From Georgenia thermotolerans (GTDB taxonomy: Bacteria; Actinomycetota; Actinomycetes; Actinomycetales; Actinomycetaceae), in NCBI RefSeq assembly GCF_009193185.1, contig NZ_VUKF01000016.1, forward strand, positions 30,767 to 94,766: a DNA stretch of 64,000 nucleotides, in the 5' to 3' direction. How positions within the stretch are numbered: the stretch's first letter is position 1; each line of letters opens with the position of its first letter. The notes under the pieces are model-generated. The model saw nothing but the letters and a program-made list of their open reading frames with translations, was not told the origin of the DNA and ran no database searches. The position numbers and the translations under genes were made by a program. Below are positions 20,125-28,177 of the stretch, in pieces.

Positions 20125-21960
20125 GTGAAACATCCCCTGAGAACATCGCTCTTGCGATCTGGTCCGGCTGTGCTGATGATTCCGGCGGCACTGCTGGTCG
20201 GCGCCTTCTTCGTGATCCCGCTGGGGCGGCTGATAGTCAGCAGCCTTTCCGTGGACGGCAGTGTCGGCATCAGCAACTATGTCGGCATCTTCGGATCTGA
20301 CAACATCTTTGCCGAGGTGCTTCTCCGAACGGGATGGATCGCTCTGCTTGTTACCGTTGCGACGTTGGTCCTCGGATATCCACTCGCATACGTGGCGGTG
20401 CGTGCGCGAAACATCTTGGGTCTCGTCCTTGTGATCCTTGTGATGTTCCCCTTCTTTACGAGTGCGTTGGTGCGCACCTTCGCATGGAGGGCACTCCTCG
20501 CCGACAACGGTCCCATCAATCAGCTCATACTGACACTCGGGCTGAGCACCGAGCCGGTCCGGCTCGTCTACAACGACATCGGTGTCGTCATCGGTATGAC
20601 GCAGGTCTTGCTGCCGATGATGGTGCTTCCGATCTACGCACGGATGAAGACGATCGATCGGTCCCTGGTTCTGGCTTCGCGCACGATGGGTGCGAGCCCG
20701 CTCACTGCCTGGCGCACGGTTTTCGTGCCACAGTCGATGACCGGGGTTGTGTCAGGAGCGACGATCGTCTTCATCTCGGCGCTGGGCTACTACGTGACGC
20801 CGCTCCTTCTGCAAGGGCCGTCGACACCGTTGTTCGCTCAACGAATAGATTCACTGGTGGCGCTTCCTGGGAAACAGGGCGAAGTGGCCACTCAATCGAC
20901 GGTCGTGCTGATCGTCACACTGGTTTTGGCGTACTTCCTGCGGCAGGGACTCGGGCTCTCGAGCACGGCAGACGGCGCGCGCTCGAGTCGCCGGTCACGA
21001 AAGAACGGCGGCACAGCAGTGGTGGCTGTGGGCGCCGCGCCAGAGCGCTCCGCGGTCACGCCGGCGTCTTCGACGGCCGATGCAGATCTGAGCAGCTTGC
21101 CGAGCAACTGGGTCTGGCGCATCGAGCAGCGTCTTTCATTCCTGAGGTTCCCTGTCGCAGTCGGAATCGCGGTCGTGGCGTTGTTCGTCTCGCTTGCACC
21201 GATGGTCGCGATCGTGATGCTCGGGTTCTCGAACGATGCCTTTCTGCGGTTTCCCCCGTCCGCGTACTCGACTCGGTGGTTCGAGGCGTACTTCTCGAAC
21301 ACGCGGTGGTTGGACTCGACTTGGCTCAGCCTGTCAATCGCAGGCGGAGCTGCCGTCATCGCTATTGTTCTCGCTGCCATGGCGGCGTTCGGCATCGCGC
21401 GTACGAAGAGGCGTGGTCTGGCGGTTCCCGGCTACCTGATGATGGTCGCCCCGATGGTCATCCCTCAGGTGGTCCTTGCAGCGTCGCTGCTCTACTTCTT
21501 CCTGCCGCTTAATATCGCCGGGCGGCCCGCGGCGTTGGTGATCGCCTACACGCTGATCGGGCTTCCACTGGCCATGATCGTGCTCACCACGGCATTCCGG
21601 AACCTGGACCCGGCGTATGAGCGTGCGTCCTCGAGCCTCGGGGCGCGGCCAGCAATGACGATGCGACGAGTCATCGTGCCGCTGGTGCTGCCGTCGGTGT
21701 TGTCGGCGTTCATCTTCGTCTTCGTCACGGGCTTTGGTGACCTTGTCTTCGCGCAGTTCGTGGGAGGCATCGGGACGCCGACGCTTGAGCGGCAGATGTA
21801 TCGCAGTATCCGGGAAGAGGTGAGCCCGGAAGTTGCCGCAGTAGGAACTCTCGTCATTGGTGTCCTGGTGTTGGTCTGCCTTGCCGTCTTGGTGGGCTCA
21901 CGAGGGCTTCGTCGACAGGTCAGGTCGCTAGCCGCGACCGGAAGGAAGGGGTCTTTATGA
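20125..21960 (+). CDS. Fused ABC transporter permease (two PotB/PotC-like domains)
   Basis: A 611-residue membrane protein with a GTG start at 20125. It contains two complete type I importer permease domains in one chain. Domain 1 (about residues 10-285) has the coupling motif ASRTMGASPLTAWRTVFVPQ; domain 2 (about 345-595) has ASSSLGARPAMTMRRVIVPL. They are joined by a hydrophilic Ser/Ala/Arg linker (about 285-345). Most polyamine-type importers use two separate permeases, PotB and PotC. A fusion still provides the two-fold channel with a PotA dimer. Its ATGA overlap (21957-21960) couples it to the hydrolase gene. Confidence 0.92.
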   Translation: MKHPLRTSLLRSGPAVLMIPAALLVGAFFVIPLGRLIVSSLSVDGSVGISNYVGIFGSDNIFAEVLLRTGWIALLVTVATLVLGYPLAYVAVRARNILGLVLVILVMFPFFTSALVRTFAWRALLADNGPINQLILTLGLSTEPVRLVYNDIGVVIGMTQVLLPMMVLPIYARMKTIDRSLVLASRTMGASPLTAWRTVFVPQSMTGVVSGATIVFISALGYYVTPLLLQGPSTPLFAQRIDSLVALPGKQGEVATQSTVVLIVTLVLAYFLRQGLGLSSTADGARSSRRSRKNGGTAVVAVGAAPERSAVTPASSTADADLSSLPSNWVWRIEQRLSFLRFPVAVGIAVVALFVSLAPMVAIVMLGFSNDAFLRFPPSAYSTRWFEAYFSNTRWLDSTWLSLSIAGGAAVIAIVLAAMAAFGIARTKRRGLAVPGYLMMVAPMVIPQVVLAASLLYFFLPLNIAGRPAALVIAYTLIGLPLAMIVLTTAFRNLDPAYERASSSLGARPAMTMRRVIVPLVLPSVLSAFIFVFVTGFGDLVFAQFVGGIGTPTLERQMYRSIREEVSPEVAAVGTLVIGVLVLVCLAVLVGSRGLRRQVRSLAATGRKGSL

Positions 21961-23102
21961 CGTCCACCGAAGTTCAGTCCTCGCAACTGCTGTTCAGTCG
22001 TCCGGAGTATGAGCAGAGGCTCCGCGCTCACCGCGAGTACATGGACCGCCATGGTCTGGACCATCTGATCTTGGTGCAGCCTGAGTCGCTCACGTATCTG
22101 AGCGGGTACATGACCGCCGGGTACACGTCGTCGTTCGCTGCAGGGGTGGTCTCGAGGACCGGAGACCCGGCTCTGCTCATCCGGCACGCCGAGGAGTATT
22201 GGTACCGACAGACGTCCTGGTGCCCGGAGCCGATCTGGTGGTACGACGGCGAGTCGGTGGCTGAGGTGCTCCTTCGAGGGATCTCTGAGCTGGGACTGCG
22301 CGGGCGAATCGGCATGGAAGGGGGCTCGTGGCGGGCGCCCTACCAACTCATCGCGGCCGTCATGGACGGCGTGCCACCAACGTGCACCCTCGTGCCCGAC
22401 TGTGACGTCTCGGGCCTTCGTCTGATCAAGTCGGAGGAGGAACTGCAGGTCATGCGTCGGGCAGGAGAGATCGCCGACAAGATGGTGCAAGCGGCCTGCG
22501 ATGCCGCGGTTCCCGGGATCACCGAGCGGGATCTTGCCGCGCACATGTCGGCGGTGGGCATTCGGGCCGGCTCAGGACAACTGGAGTCCGGTCCCGTCTC
22601 GAGTGGCGCCGCAGCGAAGCACATCCACGCCAGTTATACCGATCGCGTCCTCGAGCCTGAGGATCTGGTGTTCATCGAGGTGGATACCCACTCTCACAAC
22701 TACTACGCGAGATGCATGCGTTCGATCCGCCTTGGTGCCAGGGGTGGCGACGTGCTCCGCAAGTGGAACGACCTCCGCGCCCTTCAGGACGAAGCATTCG
22801 CCACTGTCAAGCATGGCGTGAGCTGCCGTATCGCCGACAGCATCATCAGGGACGGTTTGCGGGATCTCGGTTACGCGGAGAACTACCCGAACAAGACGTT
22901 CTACGGTCTCGGTTTCATGCTCGTTCCGACAGCGTACGAGCCAATCGAGGTGACGCCGCGGTCTGACTTCCTCTTCGAGTCCGGGATGACGTTGCACGGA
23001 TACCTGGTCCTCGACGGCCTGAACATCTCGGAAACGATCGTGGTTCGAGAAGATGGAATTGAGCGCCTGACGAACTTCTCAAGGGACCTGATCGAGAAAT
23101 GA
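21957..23102 (+). CDS. Creatinase/ectoine-hydrolase-like protein of the M24 fold, metal ligands absent
   Basis: A 381-residue pita-bread-fold protein (creatinase_N domain about 1-155, M24-like domain about 160-375). In metal-dependent M24 peptidases the second metal Asp lies in a SD-x-x-RT motif and a His in GHG. Here the corresponding segments read ARCMRS and YGLGFM, so at least these two ligands are lost. The phrase FIEVDTHSHNYYARCMRSI parallels the equivalent region of DoeA ectoine hydrolase and creatinase, which work without metal. A C-N hydrolase acting on a small ring or guanidino/amide compound is therefore likelier than an Xaa-Pro peptidase. It is coupled by 4-bp overlaps on both sides, so the substrate is probably imported by the same operon. 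Confidence 0.8.
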   Translation: MTSTEVQSSQLLFSRPEYEQRLRAHREYMDRHGLDHLILVQPESLTYLSGYMTAGYTSSFAAGVVSRTGDPALLIRHAEEYWYRQTSWCPEPIWWYDGESVAEVLLRGISELGLRGRIGMEGGSWRAPYQLIAAVMDGVPPTCTLVPDCDVSGLRLIKSEEELQVMRRAGEIADKMVQAACDAAVPGITERDLAAHMSAVGIRAGSGQLESGPVSSGAAAKHIHASYTDRVLEPEDLVFIEVDTHSHNYYARCMRSIRLGARGGDVLRKWNDLRALQDEAFATVKHGVSCRIADSIIRDGLRDLGYAENYPNKTFYGLGFMLVPTAYEPIEVTPRSDFLFESGMTLHGYLVLDGLNISETIVVREDGIERLTNFSRDLIEK

Positions 23103-23821
23103 GCAGAGCCGTTCGGGTGGGACTGTCCACCAGTGGGCGGATCATGGAAACGTTCGTCTCCTGGCCGGCGATGGTCGCCGGCATTGCCCATGCCGGCGGC
23201 ATCCCAATCATCTTGGACGCCGATGTCGACTTCATTGCGGACGTCCGACGCAAGCAGCTCGACGGACTGATTCTTTCAGGGGGAACAGACGTCGCGCCCG
23301 CATTCGGTGGAGAAAGCTTCACCGAGGCGCAGGACGTCGACACGGTGCGGGACGAATTCGAGTCGGCCTTGATCGCCCTCTGCATCGATGAGGAAATTCC
23401 AATTCTGGGCATATGTCGCGGAGCGCAGCTCCTGAACGTTCACTTCGGCGGGAGGCTCTATTCTGACATAGGCCATGAACTCGGTTCGAACATCACGCAC
23501 AACCCGGGGGAGGAGCTGTTGACTCGCACCACGCACTCGGTCCAGGTGCAGGAGGGCTCGGTCGTCGCCAGCCTGCTCGGTATGAGTGGTCAGTTGGCGG
23601 TGAACAGCCAGCACCACCAAGGAGTGAAGGTGCTCGGGCACGGCTTGACGCCCACCGCATGGGCATCAGACGGGCTCGTGGAGGGATTCGAGCACGACCA
23701 CCACAGAATCATAGGCGTCCAGTGGCATCCAGAGGTGATGACGGAGTCTGACCCACCCTCCGCGAGCCTGATCGCGGGGTTTGTCGAGCTCTCGCGCGAG
23801 CGTGCCCACGTCGCTCGGTAA
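23099..23821 (+). CDS. Gamma-glutamyl-gamma-aminobutyrate hydrolase (PuuD-like, peptidase C26)
   Basis: A 240-residue class I amidotransferase-fold hydrolase. The catalytic Cys106 lies in GICRGAQLLN, with His210 and Glu212 in QWHPE. Conserved LSGGTDVAP (about 59-67) and NSQHHQGVK (about 169-177) are typical of PuuD, which removes gamma-glutamyl groups from gamma-glutamylated amines in polyamine breakdown. It overlaps the DoeA-like gene by 4 bp and ends the operon. With the PotABCD-type importer, this suggests that the imported compound or an intermediate is a gamma-glutamyl amide. Confidence 0.9.
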   Translation: MSRAVRVGLSTSGRIMETFVSWPAMVAGIAHAGGIPIILDADVDFIADVRRKQLDGLILSGGTDVAPAFGGESFTEAQDVDTVRDEFESALIALCIDEEIPILGICRGAQLLNVHFGGRLYSDIGHELGSNITHNPGEELLTRTTHSVQVQEGSVVASLLGMSGQLAVNSQHHQGVKVLGHGLTPTAWASDGLVEGFEHDHHRIIGVQWHPEVMTESDPPSASLIAGFVELSRERAHVAR

Positions 23822-24296
23822 TCCCACGAAGCAGGGGGCGGGGCGCCGTGCCGTCAGCATGTCGCAAGCAGGTAGGTGCTGACTCCTCTCGGAGACTCGG
23901 CGCCGATGTGCGGTAGGGCCGCGTCGATCAGTAGTGCATCCGCCGTGCGCGCGGGTGCACTACTGATCGGATAAGTCATCGGAAACCCCCGAATCACCGG
24001 GTCGTCCGCCGCAGGGTCAACGGCAAGTGGCGAGTGACCCCTGGCGCCATCCGAAATTGCCCCAGATGTTTGTGATTCGTCTATCTATGGCCGCCGTAGA
24101 CGCGGCCGAATGCCTCGGTCCTTGGGCGCGTCGGCGATGACGAGGAAGGCGTCGGCGGTCGGCATCGCCCTGAGCCCGGCGGCGTAGCAGCGACCGGGGT
24201 CACGCGGCTACGGCCGCCGACACAGGCGACGCCACGGCTACGGGCGGCTTGCCATGGGCTCCGAGGCATGCGCCATAGGTGCTGCGTTGATCGAGC
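23822..24296. other. Gene-free stretch with hairpin and possible gene remnant
   Basis: A perfect 14-bp inverted repeat (CGATCAGTAGTGCA at 23925-23938, complement at 23956-23969) can act as terminator for the island operon. On the minus strand, about 24100-24215 reads as a short open frame containing AMPTADAFLVIADAPKDRG and a stop, which may be the tail of a lost gene. I do not recognise it. Confidence 0.5.
23925..23969 (+). terminator. Hairpin terminating the island operon
   Basis: 14-bp perfect stem with a 17-nt GC-rich loop, about 100 bp after the last operon gene. No T tract follows. Confidence 0.5.
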
Positions 24297-25058
24297 TCAG
24301 TCGTCGCTCACCGCTGAGCCAGCGCCCAGCCAGCGCACTGCCTGGTCGAAGAGGCGGCCATAGCCGTCCCACTCCAGAAACTCCCTCGGCGCCCAGTGAG
24401 GCGAGATATCCGAGGCGAAAGCGAGAGTGCGGCCTTCACCGACGTCGCGAACCAGCAGCAACGGCTCGTCCTCGATGGTCGCTAGAACTGTGGAGTCATC
24501 CCGAGCCTGGAGCCGCTGGTAACCGAGAAGGATCGGCCAAGACTGCTCGAGTCCCGCGGTCACGGGGTGCTCGACGGCTGTGCGCACTCCGCCGACGCCC
24601 TCCGGGGTTTCCACACGATCGTCGTAGGGCGAGATTCGCACGGGCAGCACGTCCTCGACGGGGGTGCGGTGGTAGTTGGCGCGGCCCTGGAAGCCCTGGA
24701 AGCTCAGATATCCGCCGGCCATAGCGAGGCCGCCGCCCCGGCGCGCCCACTCGGCGAGGAGCTTGAGCCGGTTCGGTGCGGGCCGCCCATGCGTGAAGAC
24801 GATGGGCGGAAGCAGGAGCGAGTTCGAGCCGATATCAGAGAGGATGACGACGTCGTATGCGGCCAGGTCCTCGAGCGTGGACGGGAAATGCTCCGCGACA
24901 TCATGCGAGCGCAGGTGGGTCACCGCGTGTCCGGCCCCTTGCAGCGCGTCCAGCAGCTCCGCGCACCCAATCTCCACCTGAGCATGGGGAAAGGCGTCGT
25001 AACCCTTGTAGTCGGTTGCCGCGTTCACCCAAGACTCGCCTGCCAACAGAACTCGCAT
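24297..25058 (-). CDS. Glutamine amidotransferase-like (GATase1-like / DUF1355) protein
   Basis: A 253-residue protein on the minus strand. It begins MRVLLAGESWVNAATDYKGY and has LSDIGSNSLLLPP, an RRGGGLAMAGGYLSFQGFQG turn and ASDISPHWAPREFLEWDGY. These match the family of stand-alone amidotransferase-fold proteins formerly called DUF1355. The nucleophile-elbow Cys of true amidotransferases is not evident; the equivalent position in GGYLSF holds Tyr or Ser, so transferase activity is doubtful. The family often sits beside sugar catabolic genes. It is transcribed towards the island operon and has a palindrome just upstream of its start (25082). Its function is unknown. Confidence 0.75.
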   Translation of the reverse strand: MRVLLAGESWVNAATDYKGYDAFPHAQVEIGCAELLDALQGAGHAVTHLRSHDVAEHFPSTLEDLAAYDVVILSDIGSNSLLLPPIVFTHGRPAPNRLKLLAEWARRGGGLAMAGGYLSFQGFQGRANYHRTPVEDVLPVRISPYDDRVETPEGVGGVRTAVEHPVTAGLEQSWPILLGYQRLQARDDSTVLATIEDEPLLLVRDVGEGRTLAFASDISPHWAPREFLEWDGYGRLFDQAVRWLGAGSAVSDD

Positions 25059-25081
25059 TATCTCTCCAGCCGCAATGTCGC

Positions 25082-25095
25082 GCGCAAAATTGCGC
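25082..25095. promoter_or_regulatory. Operator-like palindrome upstream of the GATase1-like gene
   Basis: GCGCAAAATTGCGC has 6-bp arms (GCGCAA/TTGCGC) and lies about 24 bp upstream of the minus-strand start codon at 25058. This is a suitable position for a repressor site; the regulator is not identified. Confidence 0.35.
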
Positions 25096-25443
25096 TAACC
25101 CAGCGTAGAAGTCTGGGGTGCCGGCCGTCAAAGCGGCACGGCGTGTACTCACTAAATCTTCGCGTCTACGGTGACCGTTGGGAAAGAGCTGGAGTAAACG
25201 ACGCCGACGAGGTGGATCAAGGGGCTGGGTCTCTGTACTCTGCGGTGTCCCGATATTGCGGGTCACCTCAAAGTGCAGGAGAAGACTCCGCCGCGCATTG
25301 ACGAGGCTGCGGCGAGACGGGTGACCGGCCGAGGCCAATGCAGGCTGATGAGCCTCGCTCACCATGCCCGACCTGAGCAACACCTTCTACGCGAGCTTCC
25401 TCGGCGTTCCACGCGGCTGGGTTGACACGGGTAAGTAGATAGG

Positions 25444-25516
25444 CGGAAGTGCCCGTCTGATGCGGAAAACTTGGGCTTGTCGAGAGTCCAGGCCATCGCA
25501 CGAGAGGGCACTTCCG
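25444..25516. repeat. 11-bp inverted repeat, possible IS end
   Basis: CGGAAGTGCCC at 25444-25454 has its perfect complement at 25506-25516. It lies directly before the IS256 remnant and may be the end of a lost insertion sequence. Confidence 0.45.
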
Positions 25517-25639
25517 AGTGGAGTCCAGCAGGGTGGTGTATCGGTAGCTCGGTGAGCCCGTGTCGTCATAGACGGGTGCGGGCACCGCGTGATCCTTCGA
25601 GTGAACCTTCCACAGAACTTTCGAAGAGGACCTAACGCG

Positions 25640-25884
25640 ATGACCGCACCTTCCGGTATCGACCTCACCCAGTTCCTGCATGAGGACCTCGCCCAGGCGT
25701 CTCCGGACCTGCTGCGCGAGATGCTCGCCACGTTCATCAACGCCCTGCTCTCCGCCGACGCCGACGCCGACGCGGTGTGCGGGCGGGCTACCGGGGAGGT
25801 CAGCGAGGCGCGGGCGATCCGGCGCAACGGCTGCCGCCCCGCGATTTCGACAGCCGCGCCGGGACCGTCGACGTCGCCATTCCC
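25640..25884 (+). pseudogene. IS256-family transposase, 5' remnant
   Basis: ATG 25640 opens a frame reading MTAPSGIDLTQFLHEDLAQA and then ASPDLLREML and INALLSADADA, the conserved N-terminus of IS256 transposases. The family's next block, RNGxRxRDFDxRAGTVDVAIP, continues in a different frame (about 25788-25884), so there is a frameshift near 25785. Homology stops at 25884, where 3-hydroxyacyl-CoA dehydrogenase sequence on the other strand begins. The DDE catalytic domain is missing. It is a dead fragment. Confidence 0.75.
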
Positions 25885-26200
25885 TTGGGAGGCTAGGTAC
25901 TCGGCGATGCCCAAGAGCACGTCCAAGCCCACGATGTCGTCGTCCGCAGCGGCCCGGTGGGGTGCTTGTAGCCCAAGACCATCGCGTTGTCGATGTCCTC
26001 CCGCGAGGCCACGCCGTCCGCAACCATGTGGATGGATTCCAGGGCACCCAGGCGAGAGAGGCGAAACCGGGGCGTCCTTGACGATTACTGGGGTCTTCTC
26101 CAGTGCGCGGGTCCAGGCGCTCGCCGCCTTGACCACGGCGGGGTCGGTCTGGGCGCCGATCACGACCTCTGTGTCGGCCTGGTACGACGCCCGAACCAGC
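25885..26200 (-). pseudogene. 3-hydroxyacyl-CoA dehydrogenase fragment, frameshifted
   Basis: On the minus strand, successive frames carry KTPVIVKDAP (end of the NAD-binding domain), then IHMVADGVA, DIDNAMVLGYKHPTGPLR and VGLDVLLGIAEYLASQ, the start of the C-terminal domain of 3-hydroxybutyryl/3-hydroxyacyl-CoA dehydrogenases (FadB2/PaaH type). At least two frame changes separate these blocks, and both gene ends are missing, the 3' side replaced by IS256 sequence. It is a relic of a beta-oxidation-type gene inside the island. Confidence 0.75.
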
Positions 26201-26440
26201 CGTGCCGATGAGCTCCGCCGCAGATTCCACGCGAGTTTCACGCGTGAGCCTGGACTCCACGGGAGTTCCACGCGTCTGGGGCTGGCGAATGACCGTAGTT
26301 GACCATGTTGAGGAGGGGTGCGAACCTGGAGTCGGCTCGCTGCGAAACGTTGATCTCCCAGCGTTTGTGGAGGTCCGGACGTCGCAGTGAGCGTTTGTGA
26401 AAACGGACTTCGGGGAGTGCCGGGAGTTGTGAACCGGCGG

Positions 26441-26477
26441 GAGAAGGTCGAGGGTTCGAGTCCCTCTAGCTCCACCA
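26441..26477 (+). repeat. tRNA/tmRNA-like 3' end, candidate right attachment site
   Basis: The same 37 bp as at 14988-15024 with 2 differences, in direct orientation. Here the T-stem pairs perfectly (GAGGG TTCGAGT CCCTC) and is followed by TAGCTCC and ACCA. AGCTCCACCA is the usual 3' end of tmRNA as well as of some tRNAs, so the original target may have been ssrA. No 5' half lies nearby. Confidence 0.65.
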
Positions 26478-26479
26478 CA

Positions 26480-26512
26480 GGCCGCTGACCTGCGATAGCG
26501 CAGGCTGCGGCC
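26480..26512. repeat. Hairpin immediately 3' of the att-like site
   Basis: Nested stems GGCCGC/GCGGCC and CCTGC/GCAGG around GATAGC. A degenerate copy (15026-15058) follows the other att-like site, so the pair shares more than the 37 bp. Confidence 0.5.
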
Positions 26513-26650
26513 GTTGGTTTGTCCTGAACTCATTCGCAATGTGCAGTGACTCGTCTCCGAGCGTCGCCGTCGGCGACCGAGCGCGGTTATGCGATGCCAC
26601 GGCTGACCGACGACCGCGGCACGGTCCACGCCGTGTGGCTCCGGCGGGCA

Positions 26651-26774
26651 CGTCTCAGAAACTATCGTTTCTGAGACGACTCAGCGGAGCCGGTATCGGC
26701 GCCTCATCTTGTGTCCACAACCCGTCTCAGAACCGGCCGTGTCGTTTGGAGGTTTTGCGACCCATTCTGAGACG
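26651..26774. repeat. Four CGTCTCAGAA cores in two inverted pairs
   Basis: CGTCTCAGAAAC (26651-26662) and its complement (26667-26678) form a 12-bp stem with a 4-nt loop. A second pair, CGTCTCAGAA at 26723-26732 and its complement at 26765-26774, is separated by 32 bp. The pattern resembles paired subsites of a serine-recombinase res site or IS ends. Confidence 0.6.
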
Positions 26775-26981
26775 CCCGTGCCCCCTCTGCACGCACACGG
26801 CGCGTCAGTGGACTGGACCCCGTACAGAACCCTTCCAGGCCGCGGCCGTTTCACCTCGGAAGCAGGCCGGCCCCTCACTCGGCAGCGACGCACTCGTCTT
26901 GAACCGGCCGGGCGCGGAGCTGATGGCGCTCTCTGAAACTCCCCAGGGCTGCTCGTCGAAATTCCTCCCCGTGGGCGGTGG

Positions 26982-27455
26982 TCACTGTAGTGGTCGTGGG
27001 GTGCCGGTGGCGGTTCGCCGGAGGGTGTCGGTGGCGGCCTGGTGGGCGCGGAGGCGGTAGGACTCGCCGTCGAGGTTGAGGACCACGGAGCGGTGCAGGA
27101 GCCGGTCGAGCATCGCGGCGGCGACGTGGTGTCGCCGAGGACCTCGCCCCAGGACGCCACGCCCCGGTTGGTGGTCAGGATGATCAGGTCTTCAGGTACC
27201 GCTGGGAGACGACCTGGAAGAGCGCGGAGGCGGCCTCAGCGGGCAGGGGCAGGTAGCCGAGCTCGTCGATCACGAGCAGGGTGGGGCCGGCGAAGAAGCG
27301 CATGGTGTAGGCCCAGCGGCCCTCGATCGCGGCCTTGTGGCAGCGGGCGGCCAGGTCCGCGGCGGTGGTGAAGTAGGTGCGGTAGCCCGCCTCGGCGGCC
27401 TTGCGGGCCAGCCCGACGGCCAGGTGGGTCTTGCCGCCCCCGGGTGGGCCGATGT
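26982..27455 (-). pseudogene. istB: IS21-family istB ATPase, truncated and frameshifted
   Basis: On the minus strand the sequence reads VHIGPPGGGKTHLAVGLARK (Walker A), MRFFAGPTLLVIDELGYLPL (Walker B), then after a one-base deletion near 27187 continues NRGVASWGEVLGDT and ends at a stop (26982) with GTPRPLQ. This is the IstB helper ATPase of IS21 elements. The N-terminal part is missing: the frame breaks at about 27455, next to a GTGAACCGTCCTGGGTTCCC sequence that looks like an IS3-type end. No istA partner is nearby. Confidence 0.8.
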
Positions 27456-27487
27456 GAACCGTCCTGGGTTCCCTGGAGGGTGCTGAT

Positions 27488-28177
27488 CTAGGGGCGATCG
27501 GAGATCAGGACCATGTCGGGGATCTGACCACGCTGGGCGGTGGGCCGCCGCCCGCGGGGCCTGCGCGCCGCGCGGCCGGTGCGCAAGCAGGTGTGCAGAT
27601 CCTTGCGCAGGGCCCCACGGCCCTGGACGAAGACGGACTGGTAGATCGCCTCGTAGCTGATGCGCATGGACTCATCGTCGGGGAAGTCGGTCCGCAGCCG
27701 CCTCGCGATTTGCTGCGGGCTCCAGCCCTGCCGCAGCTTGGCCTCGACGTAGGCGCGCAAGGCCGGGTTGGTGGCGAGCTTGGCCGCCTTGGGCCGCCGA
27801 GCCCGCTCGTCGGCCTTGGCCTGGGCCAGGTGCGCCCGGTAGGGGTGCGGGTGCCGGGCGGCGCGGTTGCGAGCCAGCCGCCGGCTGATCGTGCTGGGCG
27901 AGCGTCCCAGCGCGCGGGCGATCTGGCGCGCCCCCTCGCTCGCGGCGCGCCGCACCGCGATGTCGTCACGTTCGTGCACGGACAGGCGCCGGCCCGTGGG
28001 CTCGCCGAGGATTAACGGACACACCCCGCCAGCCTCGGCGAGCCACCTACAGGCACAGGCCTTCGACACGCCACCGGCCGCCGCGGCCGACTCGATCGTC
28101 CAGTCCCCGGCCCTCATCGCCCGCCACAACGCCCTGCGCCCCGGCACCCACACCATCGGACGCGGCACCCGCACCAC
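27488..28177 (-). pseudogene. IS30-family transposase, 3'-truncated
   Basis: 229 residues on the minus strand corresponding to the N-terminal half of an IS30 transposase: an N-terminal helix-turn-helix, LSVHERDDIAVRRAASEGAR followed by ARALGRSPSTISRRL (the IS30 HTH), then WSPQQIARRL and SYEAIYQ. IS30 transposases normally run to about 350-400 residues and carry a DDE catalytic domain after this point. Here the frame ends at ISDRP just before that domain, so it cannot be active. It abuts the istB remnant. The 28188-28210 sequence (GAGGTGTTGCGACGACC) may be its outer end. Confidence 0.75.

Larger units (their letters stand above)
25059..25639. other. Gene-free stretch with operator-like palindrome and an IS-end-like inverted repeat
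   Basis: It holds the operator-like sequence at 25082-25095 and the 11-bp inverted repeat at 25444-25454/25506-25516, followed by the presumed leader of the IS256 remnant. Long minus-strand frames here carry no recognisable domain. Confidence 0.5.
26303..26981. other. Gene-free stretch with second att-like site and recombination-type inverted repeats
   Basis: Contains the tRNA-like 3' end (26441-26477), a hairpin (26480-26512) and four copies of a CGTCTCAGAA core between 26651 and 26774. No gene is supported; frames crossing the tRNA-like end are artefacts. Confidence 0.6.

Noticed and set aside
25268..26629. Long minus-strand frames (363 and 453 codons) across the right att site
   Set aside because: They run through the tRNA-like 3' end, a dehydrogenase relic and reversed IS256 sequence, and correspond to no single protein.
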